Shown piece after piece: positions 8,104-20,672 of a stretch of DNA of 64,000 bases. Origin of the DNA: Stenotrophomonas rhizophila (GTDB taxonomy: Bacteria > Pseudomonadota > Gammaproteobacteria > Xanthomonadales > Xanthomonadaceae); the NCBI RefSeq assembly GCF_000661955.1, contig NZ_CP007597.1, forward strand, positions 4,115,228-4,179,227, written 5' to 3'. Under the pieces are notes generated by a model. The model had not been told where the DNA came from and did no database searches. It saw only the letters and a program-made list of their open reading frames with translations. Position numbers and translations under genes: made by a program. Each line of letters opens with the position of its first letter. Positions within the stretch are counted from its first letter, which is position 1.

Positions 8104-9822
8104 ATGACCGAGATCCTGTTGATCCTGCTGGCCAGCATCGTGCTGGCCTTTCCGCTTGGGCTGTACCTGGCCCGGGTGATGCGCGGTGCGCCGATGCGCG
8201 GCGATGCGCTGTTCGGGCTGGTTGAAAAACCGCTGTACTGGCTGCTGGGCGTGAACCCGGCGCGCGGCATGTCGTGGCGCGGCTATGTGGGCGCCTTCCT
8301 GTTGAGCAACGTGGTGATCGCGGTGCTGGTGCAGGCCGTCTTCATGACCCAGGCCTGGCTGCCGTTCAACCCCGACCAGATCCCCAACATGCGCTGGGAC
8401 ACCGCGCTGCACACCATGGTGTCGTTCCTGACCAACACCAACCAGCAGCACTATTCGGGCCAGGCGCAGCTGTCGTACTTCGCGCAGATGACCGCGATCA
8501 CCGGCCTGCAGGTGGTGACGCCGATGATGGGTCTGGCGCTGGTGGTGGCCACCCTGCGCGCCCTGTTCGGTGCGCGTCCAGAAGACGTGGACGCACAGCA
8601 GGCCGCGCAGCTCAGCGCCGACCGCCGCGTGGACGTGGGCAACTACTACGCCGACGTAGTGCGTTCGTGCGTGCGCTTCATGCTGCCGCTGTGCCTGCTG
8701 TGGGCGGTGCTGCTGACCAGCCAGGGCGTGCCCTCCACGCTGGCGGCCGGTCCGCAGGCCACGCCGATCGATGCCGCCGCCGGCATGGACACGCAGAAAC
8801 TGCCGCTGGGTCCGGTGGCGGCGATGGTGGCGGCCAAGCAGCTGGGCACCAATGGCGGTGGCTGGTATGGCCCCAACAGCTCAATGCCGCTGGAAAACCC
8901 CACCCCGCTGTCGAACGCGCTGGAGCTGATCGGCATTCTGCTGATTCCCATCGCGGTGATCTTCATGCTGGGCGCGTTCACCGGGCGCAAGCGCCTGGCC
9001 GGGCTGGTGTTCGGTTGCATGCTGGCGATGTCCAGCGTGTCGGTGGCGGCCACGGTGTGGCTGGAAGGCCACTCGGCCACCGCGGCCAGCCCGCTGCTGA
9101 TGGAAGGCAAGGAAGTGCGCTTCGGCGCGGACGGCACCGGCATGTGGGCGGCCATCACCACCCAGGTGTCCAACGGCTCGGTCAACGGCATGCATGACTC
9201 GCTGAGCCCGCTGGCCGGTGCGGTGCCGATGGTGAACATGCTGGTCAACGCGATCTGGGGCGGCATTGGCTGCGGCCTGCAGCAGTTCATCGTGTACCTG
9301 CTGCTGGGCGTGTTCCTGGCCGGGCTGATGACCGGGCGTACCCCGGAACTGCTCGGCCGCAAGCTGGAAACTCCTCAGGTGCGCCTGCTGGCCCTGCTGG
9401 TGCTGCTGCAGCCGATCACCATCCTGGGCTTCACCGCGATCACGCTGGCCATTCCGTCGATCACCGGCACCTCCAACCCGGGCTTCCACGGCGTCAGCCA
9501 GGTGTTCTATGAGTATGTGTCGGCGTTCGCCAACAACGGCTCGGGCTTCGAAGGCCTGGGCGATGCCACCCCGTGGTGGAACCTGAGCTGCACGCTGGTG
9601 CTGCTGCTGGGCCGCTACCCGGTGCTGGTGATTCCGCTGATCGTGGCCGCGCAGCTGGCCGCCAAGCGGCGCGCCCCGGAATCGGCCGGCACGCTGCAGA
9701 TTGAAACCCCGACCTTCGCGCTGACCCTGATCGCGCTGATCGTTGTCCTGACCGTATTGCAGTTCATGCCGGCGCTGGTGTTGGGCCCGGTGGCCGACCA
9801 CCTGTCGCTGACCCTGCATTGA
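8104..9822 (+). CDS. kdpA: Potassium-transporting ATPase, K+-binding channel subunit KdpA
   Basis: 572 residues, about 10 membrane segments. KdpA is the channel-like subunit that selects and passes K+. Selectivity-loop stretches are visible, including [10 protein letters not shown] and [19 protein letters not shown]. It lies in the order F-A-B-C-D-E of a complete high-affinity K+ uptake operon. The stop is 11 bases before the kdpB ATG. Confidence 0.97.
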   Translation: MTEILLILLASIVLAFPLGLYLARVMRGAPMRGDALFGLVEKPLYWLLGVNPARGMSWRGYVGAFLLSNVVIAVLVQAVFMTQAWLPFNPDQIPNMRWDTALHTMVSFLTNTNQQHYSGQAQLSYFAQMTAITGLQVVTPMMGLALVVATLRALFGARPEDVDAQQAAQLSADRRVDVGNYYADVVRSCVRFMLPLCLLWAVLLTSQGVPSTLAAGPQATPIDAAAGMDTQKLPLGPVAAMVAAKQLGTNGGGWYGPNSSMPLENPTPLSNALELIGILLIPIAVIFMLGAFTGRKRLAGLVFGCMLAMSSVSVAATVWLEGHSATAASPLLMEGKEVRFGADGTGMWAAITTQVSNGSVNGMHDSLSPLAGAVPMVNMLVNAIWGGIGCGLQQFIVYLLLGVFLAGLMTGRTPELLGRKLETPQVRLLALLVLLQPITILGFTAITLAIPSITGTSNPGFHGVSQVFYEYVSAFANNGSGFEGLGDATPWWNLSCTLVLLLGRYPVLVIPLIVAAQLAAKRRAPESAGTLQIETPTFALTLIALIVVLTVLQFMPALVLGPVADHLSLTLH

Positions 9823-9833
9823 GATGTGACCCC

Positions 9834-11881
<2,048 letters not shown>

Positions 11882-11885
<4 letters not shown>

Positions 11886-12553
11886 ACCGCTCACTTGCAA
11901 CCTCCCTGCCCCGCACCGCGCGCGCCCGCGCCGTGGATGCGGCCACCCTGCAGCAGCACGGCGCGTGGCGCCCGGCGCTGATGCTGGGCCTGGTCAGCCT
12001 GCTGCTGCTCGGCCTGGCGCACGCGTTGGCCGCCACCGGCGCCAGCCGGCTGCTGTTTCCGGCGCAGGCCGACGGCAGCCTGCTCATCCGCGACGGCCAG
12101 GTGCGCGGCTCGCAGCTGATCGCCCAGCCGTTCACCGGCGACGGCTACTTCCAGGCGCGCCCGTCGGCGGCCAACTACGACCCGATGGCCGCGGCCGGCA
12201 GCAACCTGGCGCGCAGCAACCCGGCCCTGCAGGAACGCGTGCAGGCCAGCATCGCCGCAGTGGCCGCGCGCGAAGGGATAACGCCGGCGCAGGTGCCCGG
12301 CGACCTGGTGACGCAGTCGGGCGCCGGCATGGACCCGGAGCTGTCGCCAGCCGCCGCGCAGGTGCAGATGGCGCGGGTGGCGCGCAGCCGTGGGCTGCCG
12401 GTTGAGCAGGTGGCGGCGCTGGTGAAGGCGCATACGCTGGGTCCGCAGTGGGGCGTGTTCGGGCAGCCGCGGGTGAACGTGATGACGTTGAACCTGGCGC
12501 TGGATGCGCAGGACGGGCAGCCGGGCAAGGCCGGGCTCTACGGGATGCCTTGA
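11882..12553 (+). CDS. kdpC: Potassium-transporting ATPase subunit KdpC
   Basis: 223 residues with one N-terminal membrane segment (about 33-53) and a periplasmic/peripheral domain carrying the typical motifs RPSAANYDP and [14 protein letters not shown]. KdpC raises the affinity of the pump for ATP. Its last codons, after residue 211, are encoded by a sequence matching the palindromic REP element (12518-12541), giving an added tail [12 protein letters not shown] that seems foreign to the family. Confidence 0.95.
12518..12541. repeat. REP-like element inside the 3' end of kdpC
   Basis: GCAGCCGGGC-AAG-GCCGGGC followed by TCTAC is the same inverted CTAC-ended hairpin seen in the intergenic repeats (compare 7750-7770 and 27896-27918), with the central loop changed. 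It is in frame with kdpC and codes for the end of the protein. Confidence 0.75.
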
Positions 12554-12590
12554 TGCGCTGCGTACCGTCCCGGGCGCACAATCGCCACCC

Positions 12591-15251
12591 ATGAGCGACC
12601 CCCGCACCCGCCAGGCCGATGCCCTGGTTGAACGTCTGCAACGCGAAGCCGGCGGCAAACTCACCGTGTTCCTCGGTGCCGCCCCCGGCGTGGGCAAGAC
12701 CTTCAGCATGCTCAGCCGCGCGCACGAGCAACTGCGCCGTGGCGTGGACGTGGTGGTGGGGCTGGTGGAAACCCACGGCCGCGCCGAAACCTCGGCGCTG
12801 CTGGAGGGCCTGCCGCAGGTGCCGCTGCTGCAACGCGACTACCAGCAGCACGTGCTGGGCGAGATGGACCTGGACGCGGTGCTGGCGCGCCACCCGGCGC
12901 TGGTGCTGGTGGACGAACTGGCCCACCGCAACGTGCCCGGCAGCCGCCACGAGCGGCGCTGGCAGGACGTGATGGAACTGCTGGAGGCCGGCATCGATGT
13001 GTGGACCACGGTCAACATCCAGCACCTGGAAAGCCTCAACGATGTGGTGATGCGCATCACCGGTGTACGCGTGAGCGAGACCGTGCCCGATGCGGTGCTG
13101 GATCGCCTGCACGACATCGTGCTGGTGGACATTCCCCCGCGCGAACTGATCGAGCGCCTGCAGCAGGGCAAGGTGTACGTGCCCGAGCAGGCCGCGCAGG
13201 CCCTGCAGGCGTTCTTCTCGCCGGCCAACCTCACCGCGCTGCGCGAACTGGCCATGCAGGAAGCGGCCGACCGCGTGGACAGCAGCCTGCGCGAGACCCG
13301 CGCCGCGCGTGGCGAAGGCAACTTGCCGCTGCGCCGCCGCGTGCTGGTGGCCATCGATGGCGGGGGCCAGAGCGAGTACCTGGTGCGCGTGGGCCGGCGC
13401 ATTGCCGAGCGCCGCGATGCGCCATGGACGGTGGTGACCGTGCAGGGCCGCCGCAACGACGAGGCCACCCGGCGCGAGATCGACGCGGCGTTCGCCCTCG
13501 CCCGCCGCCTGGGCGGTGAGGCCGAGCTGCTGCACGGGTCCAGCATTGCCGATGCGCTGTTGGACCATGCCGCGCACAACAGCGTGTCTACCCTGATACT
13601 GGGCCGCACCCGCGAGCGCCCGGTCGCGCGCATGCTCAACCGCACCCTCACCCAGCAGTTGATCCAGCGTGGCGCGCACTACGAGATCACCATCATCGGC
13701 ACCCCGCAGGCGCGTGCACGCGCGCGCCGCACCGGGTTGAGCGTGCCCAGCCGCAGTACCGGCCAGGACACCCTGCTGGCATTGGGCGCCACGGCGATTG
13801 CCTGCCTGGTGGCATTGGTGGCCGAGCGCTGGGTAGGGCTGTACGACCTGTCGATGGTGTTCATCGTGGCGGTGGTGATGGTGGCCGCGCGCAGTCGCAC
13901 CAGTGCGGCGGTGATTGCCGCGGCGCTGTGCTTCCTGGCCTACAACTTCTTCTTCATCGCCCCGCGCTTCACCTTTGCCATCAGCGCGCGGCAGGGCGTG
14001 ATCACCGTGTTCCTGTTCCTGGCCGCTGCGTTGGTGGCCGGGCGGCTGGCGTCGCGGCTGCGCATGCAGGTGCTGGCGTTGCGCGCGGCCAACCGGCATG
14101 CCAACGCGCGCCAGGCACTGGGCCGGCAGCTGACCCGCGCGGCCAGCAATGAAGAGGTCGCCCAGGCCGGGCGCGAGGCGCTGGAACAGGCGATGGACGC
14201 ACCGGCGTGGCTGCGCATCGGCCAGGACACCAGCACCAGCGGCAGCGCCGCGCCGGGCGACACCGATCTGGCCGCCGCCGACTGGGCACGCCGCCACGGC
14301 CAGCCCAGCGGCCGCTTCACCGACACCCTGGCCGGTGCGGAGTGGTGGTTCCTGCCGCTGCTGGACGGCGACGACCGCGCCATCGGCGTGGCCGGCATGC
14401 GCTTCGCCCGCAACGCGCCGCGCCTTACCCCCGAGCAGCGGCAGCTGGCCGAGGCGATGGTGGATGACATTGCCCAGGCCGCGCTGCGCACCCAGCTGGT
14501 GGCCGACCTGGAAAAGGCGCATGTGAGCAACGAGACCGAGCGCCTGCGCTCGGCGCTGCTGTCGTCGGTGTCGCACGACCTGCGCTCGCCGCTGGCGGCG
14601 ATGATCGGCTCGGCCGACAGCCTGGGCAGCTATGCCGACGCGATGGACGCGCAGGACCGCCGCGCCCTGCTGGACACCATCCTGGTGGAAGGCGAGCGGC
14701 TGGACCGCTACATCCAGAACCTGCTGGACATGACCCGGCTGGGCCACGAAGGGTTGCAGATCAACCGCGACTGGATCGGCGTGGACGAGCTGGTGGGCTC
14801 GGCCGCGCGCCGCCTGCAGCGCTACCAGCCGGAGGTGCAGTTGAAGCTGGACATCCCGGCCACGCTGGCGCCGATCTGGGTACACCCGGCGCTGGTGGAA
14901 CAGGCCGTGTTCAACGTGATGGAAAACGCGGCCAAGTTCTCCCCGCCCGGCGCGGCGGTGGAGGTGCAGGCGCGGCTGGTGGAGGGCGAGCTGCGCATCG
15001 ACGTGCTGGACGCCGGCCCCGGCATTCCCGACGACGAGCGCGCGCGCATCTTCGACATGTTCTACAGCGTGGAGCGTGGCGACCGCGGCCGGCATGGCAC
15101 CGGGCTGGGGCTGACCATCTGCCAGGGCATGATCGGCGCCCATGGCGGCAGCGTGCAGGCACTGCCAGGGCGCGACGGACGCGGTACCCTGATCCGCATT
15201 ACGCTGCCCCTGCTGCAACCCCACCCTGCCGATGACCACGACGACCCCTGA
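12591..15251 (+). CDS. kdpD: Osmosensitive K+ channel sensor histidine kinase KdpD
   Basis: 886-residue inner-membrane sensor. In order: the KdpD N-terminal domain with Walker A (GAAPGVGKTF, about 41-50) and LVDELAH; a USP-like domain (about 245-375); four closely spaced membrane segments (about 400-495, DUF4118); a GAF-like region; the histidine phosphoacceptor H662 in SVSHDLRSPLAA; and the ATPase domain with NVMENAAKFS, DAGPGIP and GTGLGL. It senses low K+/turgor and phosphorylates KdpE. Start ATG 12591, 37 bases after kdpC. It overlaps kdpE by 20 bases. Confidence 0.96.
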   Translation: MSDPRTRQADALVERLQREAGGKLTVFLGAAPGVGKTFSMLSRAHEQLRRGVDVVVGLVETHGRAETSALLEGLPQVPLLQRDYQQHVLGEMDLDAVLARHPALVLVDELAHRNVPGSRHERRWQDVMELLEAGIDVWTTVNIQHLESLNDVVMRITGVRVSETVPDAVLDRLHDIVLVDIPPRELIERLQQGKVYVPEQAAQALQAFFSPANLTALRELAMQEAADRVDSSLRETRAARGEGNLPLRRRVLVAIDGGGQSEYLVRVGRRIAERRDAPWTVVTVQGRRNDEATRREIDAAFALARRLGGEAELLHGSSIADALLDHAAHNSVSTLILGRTRERPVARMLNRTLTQQLIQRGAHYEITIIGTPQARARARRTGLSVPSRSTGQDTLLALGATAIACLVALVAERWVGLYDLSMVFIVAVVMVAARSRTSAAVIAAALCFLAYNFFFIAPRFTFAISARQGVITVFLFLAAALVAGRLASRLRMQVLALRAANRHANARQALGRQLTRAASNEEVAQAGREALEQAMDAPAWLRIGQDTSTSGSAAPGDTDLAAADWARRHGQPSGRFTDTLAGAEWWFLPLLDGDDRAIGVAGMRFARNAPRLTPEQRQLAEAMVDDIAQAALRTQLVADLEKAHVSNETERLRSALLSSVSHDLRSPLAAMIGSADSLGSYADAMDAQDRRALLDTILVEGERLDRYIQNLLDMTRLGHEGLQINRDWIGVDELVGSAARRLQRYQPEVQLKLDIPATLAPIWVHPALVEQAVFNVMENAAKFSPPGAAVEVQARLVEGELRIDVLDAGPGIPDDERARIFDMFYSVERGDRGRHGTGLGLTICQGMIGAHGGSVQALPGRDGRGTLIRITLPLLQPHPADDHDDP

Positions 15252-15951
15252 CCTGCCCCAAGGTGCGCCCCCGGCGCGCGTGCTGGTGATTGACGATGAA
15301 GCGCAGATCCGCCGCTTCCTCGACATCAGCCTGCGCGCGCAGGGCTACCGCGTGGTGCAGGCGGCCACCGGCCAGGCCGGGCTGGAAGCGCTGGTCAGCG
15401 AAGGCGCGGACCTGGTGATCCTGGATATCGGCCTACCGGACATGGAAGGCCACGAGGTGCTGGCCGAACTGCGCCAGTGGAGCCAGGTGCCGGTGATCAT
15501 GCTGACCGTGCGCGCCGGTGAAACAGAGAAGGTGCGCGCGCTGGACAACGGCGCCAACGACTACGTGACCAAGCCGTTTGGCACCCAGGAACTGATGGCG
15601 CGGGTGCGGGCGTTGCTGCGCTCGCGCACGGTGTCGGCCGATGGCGTGTTGCCGCAGTTCGATGACGGGCATCTGCATATCGACCTGGTGCGCCGCGAGG
15701 TGCACCTGGATGGCGCGCCGGTGGCGTTGACGCGCAAGGAATACGCGTTGTTGTCGTTGTTGCTGCGCAACGCCGGGCGCGTGGTGACCCAGCCACAGAT
15801 CCTGCAGGAGATCTGGGGGCCAACGCATCAGGAAGACACGCATTACCTGCGGATTCTGGTGGGGAAGTTGCGGCACAAGCTGGGCGATTCCGCGCTGGAT
15901 TCGCGGTACGTGTTCACCGAACCGGGCGTGGGGTTGCGGTTCAAGGGGTGA
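15232..15951 (+). CDS. kdpE: KDP operon response regulator KdpE
   Basis: 239 residues: a receiver domain with phosphoacceptor D65 in ILDIGLPDMEG and the conserved TKPFG, then an OmpR-type winged-helix DNA-binding domain ending RYVFTEPGVGLRF. Activated by KdpD, it would turn on kdpFABC, probably through the T-rich site upstream of kdpF. Its ATG lies inside the end of kdpD, so translation is coupled. Confidence 0.96.
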   Translation: MTTTTPDLPQGAPPARVLVIDDEAQIRRFLDISLRAQGYRVVQAATGQAGLEALVSEGADLVILDIGLPDMEGHEVLAELRQWSQVPVIMLTVRAGETEKVRALDNGANDYVTKPFGTQELMARVRALLRSRTVSADGVLPQFDDGHLHIDLVRREVHLDGAPVALTRKEYALLSLLLRNAGRVVTQPQILQEIWGPTHQEDTHYLRILVGKLRHKLGDSALDSRYVFTEPGVGLRFKG

Positions 15952-16002
15952 GGCGGCGGGGTGTGGTTTCTTGCGTCCATCACCGTTGTGCCGGAACACC
16001 TG

Positions 16003-16303
16003 GTAGGGTCGCATCCCGATCGACCGCCGATACGTTCCCCGCGTTCGGTTGTGGCATGAACACCGGCGGAGAAACACGTTTCGATTTACGGTCATGCCAA
16101 CATCGCACGTTGCCCGTTTCACGGCAGTCGATTGGGATGCGACCCTACCGGCGGTATCTCGTTGTCCGTGTGCGAACCGGGATGGCGTGCGGGATCACGT
16201 CGCGCGCGTGAGGATCGCAGGGTATTCGATTGGGATGCGCCACGACCAACGGTCGTGGCCCACCCGATGGTGCGACGGTAGGTACCGACCATTGGTCGGT
16301 ACC
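16003..16303. repeat. Composite of palindromic repeats between kdpE and the mutase gene
   Basis: The gene-free stretch 15952-16311 holds at least three hairpin elements. One is a GTAGGGTCGCATCCC half at 16003 matched by its inverted copy GGGATGCGACCCTAC ending at 16148. A second is GCCACGACC-AAC-GGTCGTGGC near 16236-16257. The third is a GTAG-headed GGTACCGACC-ATT-GGTCGGTACC at 16278-16303. The first family has a different stem from the GCCGGGC repeats elsewhere. I see no coding signal in this stretch. Confidence 0.75.
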
Positions 16304-16311
16304 CACGCCCA

Positions 16312-18651
16312 TCAGAACCCGAGGTCCACACCCGGCAGCAACGGCTGCAGCTGGTCGCGGAACAGGGTCTTGATGCGTTCCAGCGCCGCTTCATCATCGG
16401 CCTCGAAGCGCAGCACCAGCACCGGCGTGGTGTTGGAGGCGCGCAGCAGCCCCCAGCCATCGGGGAAATCGGCGCGCAGGCCGTCGATGGTGGCCAGGCG
16501 GGCGCCGGCGAACGGCGACTCTTCCACCTGCGCGGCCGACACGAACAGCGACACCAGCGCGTGCGGAGTGCCCGATTCCACCGGCACCTTCAGCTCCGGC
16601 GTGGACACGCTGTCGGGCAGTTCGTCCAGCACCTCCGACGGCGTCTCCTCGCGCTGGGCCAGGATTTCCAGCAAACGCGCCGCCGCATACAGGCCATCGT
16701 CGAACCCGAACCAGCGCTCCTTGAAGAAGAAGTGCCCGCTCATCTCGCCGGCCAGCTCGGCATCGGTTTCGCGCATCTTCGCCTTCATCAGCGAATGCCC
16801 GGTCTTCCACATCAGCGGGCTGCCACCGTTGCGCAGCACGTAGTCGGACAGCTTGCCGCTGCACTTCACGTCATAGATGACCAGCGCGCCCGGGTTGCGC
16901 ATCAGCACGTCGGCCGCGAACAGCATCAGCAGGCGGTCGGCATAGATGATCTTGCCTTCGCGGGTGACCACGCCCAGGCGGTCGCCGTCGCCGTCGAAGG
17001 CCAGGCCGATGTCCGCGTCGAAGCGCTTCACCGTCTGGATCAGGTCTTCCAGGTTGTGCGGGTCGCTCGGGTCCGGGTGGTGGTTGGGGAAGGTGCCATC
17101 CACATCGCAGTACAGCGGAATGACCTCCGCACCGATGGCTTCCAGCAGCGGCTGGGCCAGTTCGCCGGCCACGCCGTTGCCGGCATCGGCCACCACCTTG
17201 AGCGGGCGGTCCAGCTGCACGTCGTCGGCGATGCGCTGGATGTAATCGGCGTTGACCTCGCGCTGCTTCAGGCTGCCCGGCTCGGCCGCCACGTGCAGCT
17301 GGCCGTCGCGGATGCGCAGGAACAGTTCGGTGATGGCGTCGCCCGACAGCGTTTCGCCGCCCACCACGATCTTGAAGCCGTTGTAGTCCGGCGGGTTGTG
17401 GCTGCCGGTGACCGCCACGCAGCTGCCCGCACGCAGGTGGTAGCTGGCGAAGTACACCACCGGGGTAGGCGCCAACCCGATATCGATGACATCGCAGCCG
17501 GCGCGGCGCAGGCCTTCGATGAGCCCGGCACTGAGTTCCGGGCCGGACAGGCGGCCATCGCGGCCCACCACGATCTCGCGCAGGCCCTGCACCTGCAGCA
17601 CCGAACCGATGGCCTGACCGATCAGCGCCGCCACCTGCGGGGTGAGCTCGCGCCCGACCACGCCGCGGATGTCGTAGGCGCGGAAGATACCGGCCGGCAC
17701 GTCCTGCCCCGCTACGCCCGGCACCGGCGGCGGACCGCCTTCGGCCACGGCCGGCACCACCGCCAGCGGCACCTGTTCCAGGCTTTCGCGCAGCGTGGGG
17801 CCGTCTTCTTCGGTGGCGTCTTTCGACGCGCGGCGGCGCGGCATCGGCACCTTGCCCTTGCCGAACTGCAGCATGCCGGCGATGGCCAGCAGCAGCACCG
17901 CCACCACCGCGCTGGGAATGGCACCCAGGCCCAGCGGGCCCGGTTCAATATCCGGCACGGCCGCGGCCAGGCGCAGCCCGCTCTTGCCGATCGGGCGCGC
18001 CAGCGCCTCGGCACCGCCGGCCAGGCCCGCGTTGCCCTGTTCAATGACGTTGTGGTTGCCCTGGCGCAGGGCCACGTAGCCTGCGCCCGGCACGCGCACC
18101 TGATCAAAGGTGGCGGTCAGCCGCAGCAGCGGCTGGCGCACGTACACCAGCGCCGGCCCCTGCGTGCCCAGCACCACCGGCACCGCCAGGCCAAGGCGCT
18201 GGCCGCCGGCATCACGCACCACGCGGGCCACCACCTCGTTCTGGGCGTTGGCCGCTTCCAGCAGCGCCAGACGCGAGTAACCGAAGGCCTTCGGGTCGGC
18301 ATAGGCCGCGTCCAGGCTGGCGGGGATGACCTGCACCTCTTCGGTGCCCGGCCAGCCCTCGCGGATGGCCACGGCCGTGGCTTGGCCATCGCCGTTGCGC
18401 AGCGCCGTTGCCACACGCTCGCTCTTCACCAGCTTGCGCAGCTGGTCCAGCTGGCCGCTCAGCGCCGTCTGCACCCCGCCCACGATCTGGTCACGCGACT
18501 GTTCCAGCTCCGTGCCCACCGAGGCCTGCTGCCACTGCCGCACCGCGCTCCAGCCAAACCATGCAGCCAGCAGCACCAGCGCGGCCACCACCAGTGGCCC
18601 GGTGCGCTTGCTTGCCAGCTTCGGTTGCCCTTCCGCCTTCGCCTTGCTCAT
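16312..18651 (-). CDS. algC: Phosphomannomutase/phosphoglucomutase with N-terminal membrane-anchored domain (AlgC/XanA/SpgM type)
   Basis: 779 residues. The C-terminal ~460 are a complete alpha-D-phosphohexomutase: FRAYDIRGVVG at about 323, the catalytic serine S417 in TGSHNP, the metal loop AFDGDGDR and the sugar-binding GEMSGH. It interconverts Man-6-P/Man-1-P and Glc-6-P/Glc-1-P for LPS and exopolysaccharide precursors. The first ~310 residues are an extension with membrane segments at about 18-37 and 236-258 flanking a periplasmic-looking domain. Such long forms are known in Xanthomonadaceae. It shares the strand with dut and coaBC, 15 bases downstream of dut. Confidence 0.9.
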   Translation of the reverse strand: MSKAKAEGQPKLASKRTGPLVVAALVLLAAWFGWSAVRQWQQASVGTELEQSRDQIVGGVQTALSGQLDQLRKLVKSERVATALRNGDGQATAVAIREGWPGTEEVQVIPASLDAAYADPKAFGYSRLALLEAANAQNEVVARVVRDAGGQRLGLAVPVVLGTQGPALVYVRQPLLRLTATFDQVRVPGAGYVALRQGNHNVIEQGNAGLAGGAEALARPIGKSGLRLAAAVPDIEPGPLGLGAIPSAVVAVLLLAIAGMLQFGKGKVPMPRRRASKDATEEDGPTLRESLEQVPLAVVPAVAEGGPPPVPGVAGQDVPAGIFRAYDIRGVVGRELTPQVAALIGQAIGSVLQVQGLREIVVGRDGRLSGPELSAGLIEGLRRAGCDVIDIGLAPTPVVYFASYHLRAGSCVAVTGSHNPPDYNGFKIVVGGETLSGDAITELFLRIRDGQLHVAAEPGSLKQREVNADYIQRIADDVQLDRPLKVVADAGNGVAGELAQPLLEAIGAEVIPLYCDVDGTFPNHHPDPSDPHNLEDLIQTVKRFDADIGLAFDGDGDRLGVVTREGKIIYADRLLMLFAADVLMRNPGALVIYDVKCSGKLSDYVLRNGGSPLMWKTGHSLMKAKMRETDAELAGEMSGHFFFKERWFGFDDGLYAAARLLEILAQREETPSEVLDELPDSVSTPELKVPVESGTPHALVSLFVSAAQVEESPFAGARLATIDGLRADFPDGWGLLRASNTTPVLVLRFEADDEAALERIKTLFRDQLQPLLPGVDLGF

Positions 18652-18666
18652 GGAACTTCCCCCTGG

Positions 18667-19140
18667 TCAGCGCACCCCGGTATGGCCGAATCCACCCGTT
18701 CCCCTGGCGCTGTCGGTGAAAGTATCCACTACCTGCAGGCTTACGCGTGCGATGGGCAGCACAACCAGCTGCGCGATGCGGTCGCCCGGCTGCAGCGTGA
18801 AGGGCTCGCGGCCGCGGTTCCACGCGCTGATCAGCAGCGGGCCCTGGTAATCGGCGTCGATCAGCCCGGTGCCGTTGCCCAGCACGATGCCGTGGCGATG
18901 GCCCAGGCCCGAGCGCGGCAGCACCACGGCGGCCAGGTTCGGATCGGCGATATGGATGGCGATACCGCTGGGAATCAGCGCCGTATCGCCCGGCTGCAGG
19001 GTGAGTTCGGTTTCCAGCGCCGCGCGCAGGTCCAGCCCGGCGCTGTGCTCGGTGGCGTAGGCCGGCAGCGGCCAGGTATCGCCAAAGCGCGGGTCGAGCA
19101 GCTTGACCTGCAACGGCTGAAGGGTGGAATCAACGCTCAT
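18667..19140 (-). CDS. dut: dUTP diphosphatase
   Basis: 157 residues, normal for trimeric dUTPase. It hydrolyses dUTP to dUMP, keeping uracil out of DNA and feeding dTMP synthesis. All five motifs are visible: [41 protein letters not shown] and the C-terminal [10 protein letters not shown]. Its ATG overlaps the TGA of coaBC by 4 bases, the standard coaBC-dut coupling. Confidence 0.97.
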   Translation of the reverse strand: MSVDSTLQPLQVKLLDPRFGDTWPLPAYATEHSAGLDLRAALETELTLQPGDTALIPSGIAIHIADPNLAAVVLPRSGLGHRHGIVLGNGTGLIDADYQGPLLISAWNRGREPFTLQPGDRIAQLVVLPIARVSLQVVDTFTDSARGTGGFGHTGVR

Positions 19141-20396
19141 GCGTGCAACCTCTGGGCAATCAGGGACAACAGTTGTTCGGCCAGCAGCGCCTTGGAGGTA
19201 CCGGGGAACACCTGTTCGCCGCCCTGCCAGTAGGCCGTGGCCGCGTTTTCATCACTTTCGAAACCGCCGGTGGCAATGCCCACCTGGTTGGCAATCACCA
19301 GGTCCAGGCGCTTGTCCACCAGCTTGCCGCGCGCGTACTTCTCCACATCGTGGGTTTCGGCCGCGAAGCCGACCACCAGCTTCAGCGCGTTGGTCTGCGC
19401 GGCCACCTCGGCCAGGATGTCCGGCGTGCGCACCAGCTCCAGCGTGAGGGTCTGGGTGCCGGCGGTCTTCTTCAATTTCTGCGGGGCCACCTGGCGCGGG
19501 GTGTAATCGGACACCGCGGCCGCGCCTATATAGATGTCGGCCGGCAGCGCGCCCAGCACCGCCTCGCGCATCTGCGCGGCCGAGCGCACATCCACCCGCT
19601 GCACCCCGGCCGGGGTGGGCAGCTGCACCGGACCACTCACCAGCACCACCTGCGCGCCCTGGCGCACGGCGGCCGCAGCCAGCGCGTAGCCCATCTTGCC
19701 GCTGCTGCGGTTGCCCACGTAGCGCACCGGGTCCAGGTCTTCATAGGTGGGGCCGGCGCTGATGACCACGCGCAGGCCCTTGAGCTGCTGCTCGGGCGCG
19801 GCGTCGGCACCGGCCGGCGCCTGCAGCGCGGCCAGTGCCGCAACAATCGCATTGGGTTCGGTCAGCCGGCCCGGGCCGGATTCGCCTTCGGCCAGCGGGC
19901 CGTCTTCCGGCCCGATCACCTGCGCGCCGCGCTGGCGCAGCAGGGTGATGTTGGCCTGCGTGGCCGGGTGCTGCCACATGCGGTGGTTCATGGCCGGGCA
20001 CACGGTGAGCGGCGCGGTGGTGGCCAGGCACAGCGTGGTGACCAGGTCATCGGCATTGCCGTGGGCCAGCCGGGCCAGCAGATCGGCGGTGGCCGGGGCC
20101 ACCACGATGCGATCGGCCCAGCGGGCCAGCTCGATATGGCCCATGGCCTGCTCGGCGGCGCTGTCCCACAGGGTGGTGCGGGTGGGCTGGCCGGACAGGG
20201 CCTGGAAGCTCAGCGGGGTGACGAACTGCTGGGCCCCGGCGGTCATGGCGACCTGCACCTGGGCCCCGGCATCGCGCAGGCGACGCACCAGTTCCAGCGA
20301 CTTGTAGGCGGCGATGCCGCCCCCTACGCACAACAACAGCTTCTGGCCTTGCAGCGGGCGCGCGGACGCCGGAGAAGCCTGGGGGGAGTCAGCCAC
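19137..20396 (-). CDS. coaBC: Bifunctional phosphopantothenoylcysteine decarboxylase / phosphopantothenate-cysteine ligase
   Basis: 419 residues; catalyses two steps of coenzyme A synthesis. The N-terminal flavoprotein CoaC half shows [13 protein letters not shown] and the active-site PAMNHRMW; the CoaB half begins near residue 205 with [24 protein letters not shown] and includes GFAAET. GTG at 20394-20396 with AGGAAA upstream is the likely start. In many gammaproteobacteria radC sits directly divergent from this gene; here a Fic gene lies between. Confidence 0.96.
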   Translation of the reverse strand: MADSPQASPASARPLQGQKLLLCVGGGIAAYKSLELVRRLRDAGAQVQVAMTAGAQQFVTPLSFQALSGQPTRTTLWDSAAEQAMGHIELARWADRIVVAPATADLLARLAHGNADDLVTTLCLATTAPLTVCPAMNHRMWQHPATQANITLLRQRGAQVIGPEDGPLAEGESGPGRLTEPNAIVAALAALQAPAGADAAPEQQLKGLRVVISAGPTYEDLDPVRYVGNRSSGKMGYALAAAAVRQGAQVVLVSGPVQLPTPAGVQRVDVRSAAQMREAVLGALPADIYIGAAAVSDYTPRQVAPQKLKKTAGTQTLTLELVRTPDILAEVAAQTNALKLVVGFAAETHDVEKYARGKLVDKRLDLVIANQVGIATGGFESDENAATAYWQGGEQVFPGTSKALLAEQLLSLIAQRLHA

Positions 20397-20672
20397 CTGC
20401 GAATTTCCTGTCGAACTGAGGCGATTAGCTTACCTGATGGGGTGTGGGCGGCTCATGCCTCAGGGGCATGAGGGGGGTGTTTTTGGTCATGAGGGTGTAC
20501 GGCTGCCTCCCTTGATTGTTGGCCTGCCCAGTAGACGGAACTGCCTGAGGCAGGGTGCCGACAACGGAAGGTGACCCCGCGGTTTTAGTCGTTAAAAAAG
20601 GATGCTTTAATAACGCTCGCGGCTGGGAAAGGTTTCTTTCGCAGCTGAAACCGTATCCAAAGGAACCTTGTC

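Noticed and set aside
12132..15326. 1064-codon open frame on the minus strand
   Set aside because: Antisense to kdpC/kdpD; the product is His/Gln/Arg-rich with no domain, an effect of codon bias in GC-rich DNA.
16561..19233. 890-codon open frame on the plus strand
   Set aside because: Antisense to the phosphomannomutase and dut genes, both certain by motif.
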